A stretch of 64,000 nt of DNA from Octadecabacter arcticus 238 (GCF_000155735.2 NC_020908.1:4835501-4899500); one strand, 5' to 3'; counted from the first letter of the stretch, positions 1 to 9,377 are shown. Notes: generated from the letters alone by a model not told the origin. Program-made: numbers and translations.

Positions 1-357
1 GCGCAGCGAAGGTCCGGTTTCCTGAAGGTTTTTCGATGTGGGCCGCTGCGCGACGTTTGTTGCTGGATCGGTGTCGGCCCACGTTGACAAACCTCGGAAG
101 GAGGAAGCTGCGGGGGCTTGGTTGGAGCTATGGGGAAAGCACTGATCGGCGGCTGACCGAACCTAATTTTCGTAGATACAGCAGAGGCCAGTGATGGCGC
201 TCAAAACCATGCGCCGCGGTGATATCGGGGTCGTTGACGAGCTGCCTCGGCAGACTTTCTGTGTTTTGCCGTGCTTGGCACGAGACGACGCTTTCCCGGA
301 ATGCTGCGCAGATCGGAGCCGATGTTGACCAATTTGACGGGCACTTCATCTTGCTGC
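1..357 (-). other. IS91 element, non-coding end downstream of the transposase
   Basis: No convincing gene is seen. This lies just 3' of the IS91-type transposase and resembles the stretch at about 31300-31600, which also follows an IS91 transposase C-terminus: both carry an AAGGTCCGGTTT motif and a GC-rich, hairpin-prone body. It is best read as the terminal part of the IS91 element, whose outer end may lie before the window. Confidence 0.5.
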
Positions 358-1545
358 CTACTCCTTTGGTGGGGCACGACATTGGGGTTTCTGACCACGG
401 CGGAAGGTCTCAATAATGCGCATTGCTCCACCGCAGTCTGGACAAGGTTCTCGTAACGTTAACGGGATGATATCGGCGCTTGGCGGATCGTCGGGCTTTG
501 CGATTTCTGCCCCGAGCAAGGTGCGGATCTTAGCGAGATTGACCTTGCGGGTTGCGCTGACCAGCAGGCCATAATGCCGGATGCGGTGGAAGCCGTCAGG
601 CAGTGTATGGATCAGGAAACGGCGGATGAACTCGTCTGTGGCTAGGCGCATTGTAGTCTGTTGTTCGCCGGTCTTGATCCGGTAATTCTTCCAGCGGAAA
701 GCGACCGTCTCAGCATCCGCGCTGATCAGGCGGCTGTTAGAAATCGCCACGCGGTGCGTATATCGGCTGAGATAGGCGAGCACCGCCTCGGGTCCTCCGA
801 AGGGCGGTTTGGCATAGACCACCCATTCTGATTTGCGTAACGGAGCCAGCCATGTGGTGAAGGTGTCGGGGTTCGCCAGATTGGTGTGGTCACCAAAGAA
901 GGTAAGTTTGCCCGCGCGATGTAAGGCCAGAAGCCCCTCAGTAAACAAGCGTCGGAACAGTCGAGACAGTACACGCACGTGCAGAAAGAACCCCGGCTTG
1001 CACGCGACCCACCTCTTGCCGTCTTTTGACAATCCGCCACCGGGAATGACCATGTGGATGTGTGGGTGATGTGTCAGCGCCGAGCCCCAAGTATGTAGAA
1101 CGCTGGTTAGACCGATGCGTGCGCCAAGTCGCTTGGGATCGGCGGCGATGGTCGTGACGGTCTGCGCAGATGCTTTGAATAAAAGTCCATAAATAGCTTT
1201 CTTATTCCAATATGCGATGCGGGCGATCTCAGCAGGCAGGGTGAAGACGACGTGGAAGTATTCCACTGGCAGCAGATCGTCGGCGCGTGCGGCCATCCAG
1301 TCGCACGCGGCAGGCCCCTGACATTTGGGACAGTGCCGGTTTTTGCAGGAGTTGTAGGCGATGTGCTGATGATTGCATTCGCTACATGCCGCCACATGCC
1401 CGCCGAGCGCCTCGGTTCGGCAAGCCTCAATCGCTGACATAACCTTGAGCTGAGCCAGGCTAACATGCCCCGCATTGGCCCACCGCCACGTGGGGCCATA
1501 GGAGCGGAAAATGTCAGCGATCTCCAGCTTGTGCCCGGTCTCCAA
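358..1545 (-). CDS. IS91 family transposase (HUH, two-tyrosine type)
   Basis: Rolling-circle transposase of 395 residues. An N-terminal cysteine cluster (C54, C57, C67, C72, C75) gives the zinc-binding domain of the family. The HUH metal motif is HPHIH (H162, H164), and the paired catalytic tyrosines Y258 and Y262 sit in AYLSRYTHR. A second CPDC pair lies near the C-terminus. The length is full for the family and no frameshift is seen, so it could be active. It follows a tyrosine recombinase by 9 bp on the same strand, a pairing seen again as a remnant at 35.4-36.0 kb. Confidence 0.9.
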   Translation of the reverse strand: METGHKLEIADIFRSYGPTWRWANAGHVSLAQLKVMSAIEACRTEALGGHVAACSECNHQHIAYNSCKNRHCPKCQGPAACDWMAARADDLLPVEYFHVVFTLPAEIARIAYWNKKAIYGLLFKASAQTVTTIAADPKRLGARIGLTSVLHTWGSALTHHPHIHMVIPGGGLSKDGKRWVACKPGFFLHVRVLSRLFRRLFTEGLLALHRAGKLTFFGDHTNLANPDTFTTWLAPLRKSEWVVYAKPPFGGPEAVLAYLSRYTHRVAISNSRLISADAETVAFRWKNYRIKTGEQQTTMRLATDEFIRRFLIHTLPDGFHRIRHYGLLVSATRKVNLAKIRTLLGAEIAKPDDPPSADIIPLTLREPCPDCGGAMRIIETFRRGQKPQCRAPPKE

Positions 1546-1554
1546 CCTCGGGTG

Positions 1555-2442
1555 CTACTCGAGCCCCCGTCGTAGCGTGCGATCTTGCAATTGCTTGAGC
1601 CCCTCGAACGGGCTGACCGTATTGCGGATCGTTTTGGCGGCAACGTGGGTGTAGCGGGCTGTCGTGCTCAGTTTTGAATGCCCAAGCAAAACCTGGATTA
1701 CGCGTACGTCCGTTCCAGCCTCCAGAAGGTGGGTCGCGAAGCTGTGCCGCAGAGTATGCAGCGTCGCAGGTTTGTTGATCCCAGCCATATGTTTGGCGGA
1801 TGTGAAGGCGCGGTTCAATTGGCGCGGGGACAACGGGTTGATCTTTGGTTTGCCGGGAAACAGCCACCCCTCAGGACGTGCCTCAAGCCAGTACTCACGC
1901 AGCAGGTCAAGCAGCCCCGGCGACAGCATGGCCTTGCGATCTTTACCATTCTTACCCTCATCTACATGGATCAGCATCCGGCCACTGTCGATGTCCACCA
2001 CTTTGAGATGGCAGACTTCTGAAGCCCGTAGTCCTGCGCCATAGGAGATACCGAGTGCCGCACGATATGTGAGACCTGGTCCAGGCACCGCCGCCAGCAG
2101 ATCACCAATTTCCTCGACGCTCAGAACAACAGGCAGCCTCCTCGGTTTGCGTCGGAACTGCATGTATCGTTTCATCTCTTCGCGCCCGCAGGTCACACCG
2201 AAGAATAACCGCAGCGACACAATCCGGGTATTGAAGGTCGACGTCGTCACCTCGGTGTCCGTCATGTGAAGCTGATAAGCCCTGAGTTCGTCAGGTGTCG
2301 CCGTATCCGGCGAGCGACCAAGAAATGTCGCAAAATGTTTGATCGCACGGATGTGACCCTTCTGGGTTGTCTCACCAATCGCGCGGATACGCATATCTTC
2401 AATCATCCGCTGGCGCAGCGCCGTTGTCTTCTCTTCCTTCAT
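1555..2442 (-). CDS. Tyrosine recombinase (XerD-like integrase) of the IS91 element
   Basis: Site-specific recombinase of 295 residues. The N-terminal SAM-like DNA-binding domain is followed by the catalytic domain with R in GLRASEV, the HTLRH box, the later H in LLGHSKLST and the catalytic Y in ARYTHV. The ATG at 2442 is chosen because an AGGAGG lies 5 bp upstream; a longer reading to 2502 lacks this. It is translationally close to the IS91 transposase, so the two probably form one unit. A truncated relative is at 35408-35971. Whether it takes part in IS91 movement is not known from the sequence. Confidence 0.88.
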   Translation of the reverse strand: MKEEKTTALRQRMIEDMRIRAIGETTQKGHIRAIKHFATFLGRSPDTATPDELRAYQLHMTDTEVTTSTFNTRIVSLRLFFGVTCGREEMKRYMQFRRKPRRLPVVLSVEEIGDLLAAVPGPGLTYRAALGISYGAGLRASEVCHLKVVDIDSGRMLIHVDEGKNGKDRKAMLSPGLLDLLREYWLEARPEGWLFPGKPKINPLSPRQLNRAFTSAKHMAGINKPATLHTLRHSFATHLLEAGTDVRVIQVLLGHSKLSTTARYTHVAAKTIRNTVSPFEGLKQLQDRTLRRGLE

Positions 2443-2945
2443 GGCAACCTCCTGTTTGTGGATTGAGAAAGCCCCAATCGTCAAACAGATTTGCCAAATC
2501 ACAAAACCAAAAGTTCAGGTCAGCATGCAACCACAGCAACAAGCGCAATTGCCGCGAGAGCGGCTTAGTCCTCCCGCCCTTCGTGACTAAATTTGCGTGG
2601 TGCAGCATTGGCACAAATAGGCTCGACCCATCAGTTTGCTGCGCTTTGCATGAATGACTGTTGTTGGTATTGGGGGGTTGCTCCGTCGCTCAGGCGATGC
2701 ACGTCCAAAGTGTCTTTTGAAATATCCATGCCGATGGAATTTTCGTCAACTTATCCGTGTCCTATGCTTGTCATGCGAGGCCACAGCCTCGCGTATCCGT
2801 TCAGGCCTCAGGGAAAAGACGGCGATGATTTTACTACCGAACGGTCTCCAACGACCCAATCGCCACCATTATCTGGCCGTGTTCTCAAGGCCAGGCAACG
2901 GAGCTACTTTCGCATGGGACCTGTGAAAAGAATAAGATAAGTCCT
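2443..2945. other. IS91 outer end and unassigned intergenic DNA
   Basis: The first 140 bases hold the integrase upstream region and a small hairpin (GCCGCGAGAGCGGC) followed by TTAGT. A similar hairpin plus TTAGT sits at 36082-36097 beside the second IS91 integrase, so it probably marks the IS91 end. The rest (about 2590-2945) has no supported gene. Confidence 0.4.
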
Positions 2946-3812
2946 TCACTTGCGCGTGGCGATCAAAACACCTGCCCCGGCAATTGCCATTCCGATCCAG
3001 GCGATCAACGGCATTGCCTCGTCCAGAACCAACCAAGCGGCCAGCGCGGCACCGGGTGGGACAAGGAACAGTAAGGTTGAAACGCGCGCGACCTCGCCTG
3101 CGCGGATCATCGCCAACAATAAACCCACAGCGATCACCGAATTACCAATGACTAGATAGACCATCACGGCAAAAAACTCCCAATCCCAAAGGATCGGTTG
3201 TGCGTCTTCCAGATACAGGAATGGCAACAGGCAGATCAGCCCAGCCGCATAACCAATTAGGTTTGCGGTGATCGGATGATGCGACAGGCCAAAGCGTTTT
3301 TCCCAAAGCGTAGCGCCGGTAATTCCTGCTAACCCAAGCAGGACAAACACGAACCCCAGCACCGGAGGCGGCCCGATGTCTAGCCGCGAGGCTATAACTG
3401 CCGTTGTCCCCGCCAAAGCAATCAGCAACCCGCCCCATTGCCGCCAACCGATCCTCTCACCGCTCCATTTTGGCGCGATCAGCGCCACAAGGATCGGCTG
3501 CAAGATCATCATCAACGCAGCGGTTCCCGCAGCCACACCGTTCACAAACGCCAGATATGTTAGTCCGAAATAGACAGTTTGGATCAGGATGCCGACGATG
3601 GCCAAATGCAGCCAGTCGATGTGCTTGGTGGGCAAAGGCGGGCGGAAAATCACAAAAAGCACGGTCATAATGACGATTACGCAGGCATAGCGGATCGCCA
3701 ATATCGCCATAGGCGCAGCATGCAGCAGCCCGACTTTGGCGACGACATAACCACCCGACCACAGGATCAGGAACAGGACGGGTGCAAGGAGAAGCCAAGC
3801 TGGACGTGACAT
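2946..3812 (-). CDS. EamA/DMT family transporter
   Basis: Inner-membrane protein of 288 residues with about ten hydrophobic segments arranged as two EamA repeats. The first begins at LWSGGYVVAKVGL and the second at the GITGATLWEKRF region. The drug/metabolite transporter superfamily typically exports amino acids or other small metabolites; the substrate cannot be told. The C-terminus ends in a short basic tail after the last helix (GAGVLIATRK). It stands alone between IS-derived DNA on both sides, so it is probably a monocistronic cargo or relic of the host backbone. The start ATG at 3812 has no strong ribosome site. Confidence 0.85.
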   Translation of the reverse strand: MSRPAWLLLAPVLFLILWSGGYVVAKVGLLHAAPMAILAIRYACVIVIMTVLFVIFRPPLPTKHIDWLHLAIVGILIQTVYFGLTYLAFVNGVAAGTAALMMILQPILVALIAPKWSGERIGWRQWGGLLIALAGTTAVIASRLDIGPPPVLGFVFVLLGLAGITGATLWEKRFGLSHHPITANLIGYAAGLICLLPFLYLEDAQPILWDWEFFAVMVYLVIGNSVIAVGLLLAMIRAGEVARVSTLLFLVPPGAALAAWLVLDEAMPLIAWIGMAIAGAGVLIATRK

Positions 3813-4122
3813 TGAAAGGGCTAACTTTTATGAGGTTTTTCCACACACGTGGACGCATCAATCACGCCCTAACAGACTTTCCACAAGTAAAATGGGATCA
3901 ATTGACCGCAGCGGCTTTTTTTCGCTCAAATCAAGCCATCCTGACGGGAGGTGCGTTTGTTTTGATACTTCCCCTACACCCGCCTTCTAACCGCTGACGC
4001 AGGCACACCGGAGGCATGCCCAAAATCACATCAAGAACTGGCAGCTCATCTACGATGGGTCATACAAAAGCGGTATTTGGCTGCAGCAAACTCAGCCCAC
4101 GCAACTTGAGGGAGATCAAACG
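3813..4122. other. Intergenic region without recognised content
   Basis: No gene, IS end or RNA could be supported. It separates the EamA transporter from an IS6 remnant. Confidence 0.4.
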
Positions 4123-4365
4123 GGTTCTGTCGCAAATTTTATTGAGGTTTATGTGCGGGGATCGGCTGGACACAATTACGCTGCGAGCGCCGCAAATTGC
4201 TGAAACGCGGTAAGGCCGTTGGCATGGAGCTGCCCCTTTCGGATCATGTGCGCGGTCTCGATCCCAGCCAGTGTCGCCTCGGCAGAATGGAAGGCCTTGA
4301 AGCCAAGCATCGGCCCCGTAATCCGTTTTACGAAGCGATGATCCTGTTCGATGATGTTGTTGAGG
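4123..4365 (-). pseudogene. IS6 family transposase, C-terminal remnant with one terminal repeat
   Basis: The minus strand encodes about 60 residues typical of the IS6 C-terminus (NNIIEQDHRFVKR, then a PMLGFK stretch and ETAHMIRKGQ). The element end is visible at 4123 as GGTTCTGTCGCAAA, the IS6-type terminal repeat. The rest of the transposase is missing because the IS5-like element starting at 4366 cuts it. Confidence 0.75.
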
Positions 4366-5466
4366 GGCATTGTTGCAGGGACCCCAGCGGGTCTGCTAGA
4401 CAGCCAGCTTGCCAACGACTTGGATATTAATGATGCCGCACAAATTCAACGCTTCTCGCCGCCACAAGTTTGAAAAGAAGCGACAGAAGGTCACCAACTG
4501 GCGAGTGTACAATGAAGGCCTGCGTCAGCGTGGTGATGTGACAATTTGGTTGAGCCCTGAGGTTGCAGATAAGTGGCTTGCCGATAAACGTCAGACGCCA
4601 GGCGGCCAACCCACATATTCTGATATGGCCATATCAGTATGCCTGACGCTGGGTATGGTTTTCAAACAACCTTTGCGGCAGACGCAAGGATTGGTCGGCA
4701 GTTTGGCGCGGCTTATGGGGCTGGATGTTCCCGTTCCGGATTTCTCGACCCTCTCGCGGAGAGGTGCGGGGCTCAGCATGCCAGAAAAATCTAAAGCCCA
4801 AAGGGCTGGCCCAATCGAATTAGTTGTGGATAGTACGGGTCTGAAGATATTTGGTGAAGGCGAATGGTTGCAGAACAAGCATAAAACAAAGGCCAAACGT
4901 AAGTCGTGGCGCAAGCTCCACCTTGGACTGGATCTCACAACTGGAGATATCGTTTGCTCCGATTTGACAAAAGACGACGTGGGCGATCCAACTGCTTTGC
5001 CCGAACTTCTAGACCAGATTGAGGCTCCTGTTAGCCGCTTTTTGGCGGATGGCGCCTATGATGGCGATCGCTACCAGCGATCTGCTTTTGGACCGTTTTG
5101 GTGAAGCTATAGAGATTGTAATCCCGCCTCCGATCACGGCCGTTCTCAGCCTCGATGCTGCCCGTAATCCAACGCCCCGAGATAAACACATCGCGGAGGT
5201 TCGAGACAAAGGGCGCCTGGCATGGCAAGTTAGCAGCGGCTACAATCACCGGAGCCGAGGCGAAGCACAAATAGGCCGCTGGAAGATGGTCATCGGCCCC
5301 AAACTGAAAGCTCGGAACTTTCCGAACCAAAAAACTGAAGTCAGGATTGGGACAAACATTCTCAACAAAATGAACGGGCTTGGTCGTGCCAAGTACGAGG
5401 CTGTTGCATGACCTAAATCATGGGAAAGGGCACTTGCGACTACAGATGCCTCCCTGCAACAACGCC
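4366..5466 (+). mobile_element. IS5 family element with terminal inverted repeats
   Basis: The left end GGCATTGTTGCAGGGA (4366-4381) and the reverse complement of 5451-5466 match in 15 of 16 positions. Inside lies one frameshifted IS5 transposase gene. The element has IS6 debris on its left and a cut repA on its right, and no target duplication is visible, so the two flanks were not originally neighbours. Confidence 0.8.
4433..5411 (+). pseudogene. IS5 family transposase, frameshifted
   Basis: The product would be about 325 residues starting MPHKFN, like the homologue at 41900. DDE landmarks are VVDSTGLKIFG and LADGAYDG. The frame is lost around 5063-5072, where one extra base after GATGGCGAT shifts the reading. 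The remaining C-terminal part (TSDLLLDRFGEAIEIV onward, ending at 5411) is in the next frame. The start is the second of two adjacent ATGs (4430, 4433). Unless programmed frameshifting occurs, it is inactive. Confidence 0.85.
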
Positions 5467-5794
5467 GGTCAAACGCCTTGAAACGTATCGTTTGGTTGAC
5501 CTCCCGACCATCATTCAAAGCCGCAATCACTTGAGAAATGCAGAAGATCAGGATGTCACGGTCGTAGACTGTTGCTAGCCCCTTAACTGAAGGAACAACT
5601 TCGACAAAAATGTTCCCATTCTCATATCTACGGATATTTTTGTCCGGTTTTGTTGAGATAGAAAACACTGGATGCTCCATTGAAGCCATGTCGCCCTTGG
5701 GCGCAGCATCAAATATATCGCAGACGAAGAAGTCGCCTTGCTGCATTCGGTCAGGAAGAAGAGGAGACCGTGCTTTCGTGTTATTACCCACCAT
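5467..5794 (-). pseudogene. repA: Plasmid replication initiator RepA, N-terminal fragment
   Basis: About 109 residues match the N-terminus of the alphaproteobacterial RepA (RPA) family. The opening PLLPDR, a QQGDFFVCDIFDA-type block, PVFSISTKPD, VPSVKGLAT and the DILIFCISQ stretch are all visible. The reading is cut after IRFKAFD by the IS5-like element at 5466, so most of the initiator is missing and the replicon is presumably dead unless a second copy exists. The ATG at 5794 is chosen because the protein family starts here. The first codons overlap the first of six iterons, which fits self-regulated repA promoters. Confidence 0.85.
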
Positions 5795-5925
5795 ACACCC
5801 AAAAATTCGTGTTATTATACACCGAGTCAAGTTCTTTCGTGCTACTACACACCGGGAAGCAGAAACGTGCTACTACACACTAATTTTCGTGTTAGTACAC
5901 ACCTTTTAACGTGTTAACACACACC
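5774..5925 (+). repeat. Iteron array (six repeats) upstream of repA, probable oriV
   Basis: Six direct repeats of about 19 bp with consensus TTTCGTGTTAxTACACACC start at 5774, 5805, 5835, 5863, 5885 and 5907. Spacing is 31, 30, 28, 22 and 22 bp, close to two or three helical turns. The core CGTG followed by a TACACACC-like end is the most constant part. The array lies immediately upstream of, and slightly into, the repA fragment, as expected for an iteron-controlled origin. Confidence 0.8.
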
Positions 5926-6462
5926 CATCAATATACTAGTGCATTGTTTAATATAACAAATAGCGCCCTAAAAAAGTGCGTAACCCAAATATTAAATCAT
6001 ATTTAACACAAGAAGATGACTAGAAATGGATACACAAACAGCTGCACATAAACAGACCCTAAAAAACAAAGCATCATTCCGATTCTGCACACAAACCTCA
6101 AAACCCGTTGTTATCGTAGTCCAAACACCGCCAAGGACAGCGCAGCCGGACAGGAAATCTACTGTGAAGCAAGGCAGCAGTACCATCATCGCCAAAACAA
6201 AGACGACAACACCTCGACCAAACCACAGCAGACGCAAATTGAGGCGATCTGCCTTTTGTTCCCGTTCCCAAATAGCACGGACAGCATGGGATCTGTTCCA
6301 GATCAGTGCATAATACCCCTCTAAGGAGTTTTTATCTGTTTAAAAGCAATTACTTAATCACCTCACAAAATAGCAAAATTTCTGAATTAAGCTGACCAAA
6401 AAAGCCATTACTTATCAGTGAGTTATTTTTGCTAACGTGCTATTCTGCACTGATCCGCAACA
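5926..6462. other. AT-rich region next to the iterons, with a doubtful small ORF
   Basis: 5926-6011 is strongly AT-rich, as is usual for the melting region of an iteron origin. An open frame of 95 codons at 6026-6313 (+, basic, Thr/Lys rich) and an overlapping hydrophobic frame at 5992-6237 (-) cannot both be real, and neither is recognised. 6314-6462 is AT-rich without a gene. Confidence 0.35.
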
Positions 6463-6715
6463 GCCCCCAAAACAGCGCATTACGTGCCTCAAACCCTCTC
6501 CCGCAGGGTGACCCCAGGGGCAAAGTAGCCCCAAGCGCTCTGAGGGGCCTCAAAATCGATCTGAGAGGGGTATTGGTGCGCAATGTCATGGTCGATACCC
6601 AGCTTTGGGAGATATTGCAGCAAAGCTGGATGCGCGAGCGGCTTGCAGTCCACCAAGTCCAAGGCAACACGTTTTGCTTTTTCACCCGCACAAAAGCCTG
6701 GGTTTTTGGGCTTAT

Positions 6716-7432
6716 TTAGATGAGCTGCAGGCTTGGCTTGGAGGGCGGCTTTTTAGCCGTTGTAGTGGACCGCCGTATCAACTTATTGACGACCGTTTGA
6801 ACCGTTCGGAGATCAATCGTCTTCGAAGTGGGGTCACAGTGCCTAGCCAAGACATCAAGCAATCCTGCGTTGTCACATAACACATTAGCCGCCTGCAGCT
6901 TTCTTTGCGCGAGTGGCAGCACGTCCGCAGGTAGTTGTTGCTGCATTTGAAGCTTTGTGTTGAAGCGGCTCAGCAATGCGTCAGAAAATGCTTTTGCGCT
7001 AGCCGTCCTATCCCGCAAACTATCCCGCAAATCCACATTGGTTGTCGCAAGCACCATGCTGCGCCGATCATCTAAACTGCTAGAGTTAATGAATGCTGTA
7101 AGTGCGCGTTGTTGTGCGTCCGTAAGCTCATCAAGTTCATCGAGTATCAAAATTGGACAATTAGAATTAAGTCTCGCCCAACTGTACCAACCCCTCAGAT
7201 ACTTGCTATTTAGTTGCTTTGCTTGCTCCTGGTCCTTGCAGTCGAGCACAACCACATTTTCATCCTGTAAGTCAGTTGTTCCGTATCGCTCATATGCAAT
7301 AGCTTTTACAACCGCACTCTTGCCAGTGCCGGGTAGTCCCCAAAGCAACAGATTGTCAGTGCATGCAGGACTTAAAAAGTCCCACACATCCTCTTCAACG
7401 TAGGCATCCGCAAAAATGCATTCATTGATCAT
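6716..7432 (-). CDS. AAA+ ATPase of the unrecognised element, copy 1
   Basis: Protein of 238 residues with Walker A GLPGTGKS (32-39), Walker B ILILDELDEL (94-103), sensor 1 N132 in LATTN and an SRF arginine-finger motif (R156). The organisation is like that of clamp-loader or RuvB-type AAA+ proteins; no other domain is present. It lies 32 bp downstream of the gene of unknown function on the same strand. The product is the same as that of 22947-23663. A role in DNA processing together with the HUH protein of copy 2 is an inference from context. Confidence 0.8.
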   Translation of the reverse strand: MINECIFADAYVEEDVWDFLSPACTDNLLLWGLPGTGKSAVVKAIAYERYGTTDLQDENVVVLDCKDQEQAKQLNSKYLRGWYSWARLNSNCPILILDELDELTDAQQRALTAFINSSSLDDRRSMVLATTNVDLRDSLRDRTASAKAFSDALLSRFNTKLQMQQQLPADVLPLAQRKLQAANVLCDNAGLLDVLARHCDPTSKTIDLRTVQTVVNKLIRRSTTTAKKPPSKPSLQLI

Positions 7433-7619
7433 TACGTGCTCATCGCGCAGTCAAAGCTTCGTCATTACGCAGCCTCCATCTGTGGAGTTTTGACAGTGGC
7501 TACAAGCTTACGTGTCGCATCACTTGCCGCTTGTTCGTGCTCGCGTGCCTGATCAGCAGCTTTCACCGCGTCGTGCTCAGCCGCCAGTCCTTTGCCAGCA
7601 CGCACAAGTGCCTGCTTGG

Positions 7620-9006
7620 GAGTTATTGTCAAATCTGGTGTTTGAGTATTGTTGGTCATGCGGTGATCTGGTCGGGGTTTGTGGTTTCGATTCCGTCTTT
7701 GAACGTGACGCCTGTGATGACTTTTGCGAGGTAGTCAAAGCCGCGTAGCTTCCTCCAATTTTGCTCAGCACATTGCCCCAGTTTGAACATCATGTGCAGC
7801 ATGCCATCGCGTGACAGGCAGCCCTTTGAACGCTTGGTACGATGCCGGATCGTCGCGAAGGCCGATTCAATTGGATTGCTAGTGCGGATGCTTTGCCAAT
7901 GCTGCGCCGGAAAGTCGAAGAATGCCATGAGTTCCTCACGATCTTTTTGCAGGCATAGTGTGGCCTTGGGGTATTTGGGTTCGTAGGTTTTGATGAACAG
8001 ATCGAACGCCTTTTCTGCATCGACTTTGGTCTCGGCCTGCCAGATGTCGTGCAGCGCGGCCTTGGCTTTTGGCTGAGACAGCTTGGGTAAACAATTGAGC
8101 ACGTTCATCGTTTTGTGTTGCCAATAGCGTTGATGGCGGGTCTCAGGATAGACTTCGTCCATGGCCGCCCAAAACCCCATGGCACCGTCCCCGATGGCCA
8201 GTTTGGGCGCATTCATGCCTCGGCTTTTGAGGTTAAGCAGAACCTCGCGCCAGCTCTGCGTGGACTCGCGCACCCCATCCTCAATTGCCAGAAATCGCTT
8301 CTTGCCACGGGCAGTTACCCCAATAATAACAAGGGCACAGAGCTTGTCATCCTCGCCCCGAAGGCCGCTGTGAACGCCGTCGGCCCAGATATAGACGATG
8401 GGCTCGTCATCTAACTCAGCGCCTTTCCAAGCCTCGTATTCATTGGCCCAATCGCGTTTTAAACGCGAAACCGTATTAGCCGACAAGCCAACGGCATCTG
8501 GGCCCAGAAGAACCTTGAGGGCGGGAGCCATCTCGCCGCTGGAGATCCCTTTGAGGTAAAGCCATGGCAAGGCCGCTTCCAGCGTCTTCGTGCGGCGCAC
8601 ATAGGGCGGCACCAGGGCAGACCGGAATGTCACCAGTGTGCCGTCCTTGGACCGAACCTTTGGAATGCGCACGCTCACAGGGCCAATGCCCGTTTGAAAC
8701 GGGCGGGCCGGATGATGTCCATTACGCACGACTGCCGCGTGACCGGCATCGGTGCGTAAGCCGGTAAATTGCGCCAAATAACTGACAAGCTCAGCCTCAA
8801 CTGCTGTCGCGATCAGTTGTTGTGCTCCCGTTTTCAGCAACTCCGTCAACGCGTCCGTCATCTCGTCTCGACGCGCAAAATCAACAATGTTAGTAGTTCC
8901 CATGGTGGTGTATCTCCTTTGGTTGGGCTGCTGTCTTCCAACAACAATTCAACCAGATACGCCGCCAACCTTCAAACCACTCAAACACCAGATTCAGTCA
9001 TAGCTC
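7620..9006 (-). mobile_element. IS256 family element, copy 1
   Basis: 1387 bp, from GAGTTATTG to CATAGCTC, with imperfect inverted ends sharing AATCTGGTGTTTGAG. It is flanked by 9-bp direct repeats CCTGCTTGG (7611-7619 and 9007-9015). Comparison with the uninterrupted sequence at 23842-23850 proves the insertion site. A near-identical copy is at 17530-18916. Confidence 0.93.
7656..8903 (-). CDS. IS256 family (mutator-type) transposase, copy 1
   Basis: 415 residues, full length, of the mutator superfamily. The DDE region (IWADGVHSG, LAIGDGAMG) and the C-terminal NPIESAFATIRHRTK block are visible. It differs from the copy at 17566 at four positions I could see. One is HQRYWQHK where the other has HQRCWQHK; this Cys is part of the conserved C-x2-H of IS256 transposases, so copy 1 may be impaired. 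The start ATG at 8903 is preceded by an AAAGGAGA. Confidence 0.9.
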   Translation of the reverse strand: MGTTNIVDFARRDEMTDALTELLKTGAQQLIATAVEAELVSYLAQFTGLRTDAGHAAVVRNGHHPARPFQTGIGPVSVRIPKVRSKDGTLVTFRSALVPPYVRRTKTLEAALPWLYLKGISSGEMAPALKVLLGPDAVGLSANTVSRLKRDWANEYEAWKGAELDDEPIVYIWADGVHSGLRGEDDKLCALVIIGVTARGKKRFLAIEDGVRESTQSWREVLLNLKSRGMNAPKLAIGDGAMGFWAAMDEVYPETRHQRYWQHKTMNVLNCLPKLSQPKAKAALHDIWQAETKVDAEKAFDLFIKTYEPKYPKATLCLQKDREELMAFFDFPAQHWQSIRTSNPIESAFATIRHRTKRSKGCLSRDGMLHMMFKLGQCAEQNWRKLRGFDYLAKVITGVTFKDGIETTNPDQITA

Positions 9007-9377
9007 CCTGCTTGGTCAATGCTGCGTTATCGACAGTAGCGACCATGCCAAACGTGCCATCAGAATTTTTACGCACAACAGCGATGCAAAACTCCTCATC
9101 ACCAGTTTCATTATCACCAGCATGTTTGATGTGCGCGGCTGCTACAGACGCAAGGGGCGTCACGGACTTTAGCGCGTTGCGTGCGATTTCGGCGAAGTCT
9201 TTTGGCACTTCGCCATTTCCACTGCGGCGCACTTGGGTTCCTTAGCATAAAGGTACGAAACCCGACATAGCGTTTGCGCTATGACATTGGATTGACTGGG
9301 TTTTTCTTGTTTTTACTTTCCACAAACGGGATTAAAGCCACCGGCTTCCAGCCGGTCCGCTTTAGCGTAATGTACTA

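Larger units (their letters stand above)
6463..9235 (-). mobile_element. Unrecognised AAA+/HUH element, copy 1 (truncated, split by IS256)
   Basis: 6463-7619 plus 9016-9235 repeat 22694-24070 almost base for base. Copy 1 lacks everything beyond 9235. Both copies begin at the same nucleotide (GCCCCCAAAACAGCG) although the DNA before them is unrelated, so 6463 is probably a true element end. Short GC-rich hairpins such as GGGGC-AAAGTA-GCCCC lie close to that end. Confidence 0.55.
7465..9235 (-). pseudogene. Unknown protein of the element, copy 1, broken by IS256 and truncated
   Basis: The C-terminal part is at 7465-7610 and the middle part at 9007-9235; together they match residues from about 143 to the end of the 266-residue protein at 23696-24496. 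The gap is an IS256 with a 9-bp target duplication CCTGCTTGG on both sides. The N-terminal half is lost where the element stops at 9235. Confidence 0.8.

Noticed and set aside
5774..5925. Iterons as a CRISPR array
   Set aside because: Spacing of 3-12 bp between 19-bp repeats is far too short for spacers, and a repA gene is adjacent.
5992..6313. Two overlapping open frames next to the iterons (95 codons + and 81 codons -)
   Set aside because: They are shadows of each other, neither has a recognisable product or a clear ribosome site, and the DNA is probably part of the origin.
6429..6880. Open frames antisense to or downstream of the AAA+ gene, repeated at 22642-23111
   Set aside because: Conserved only because the whole block is duplicated; composition and overlap with the ATPase gene speak against coding.
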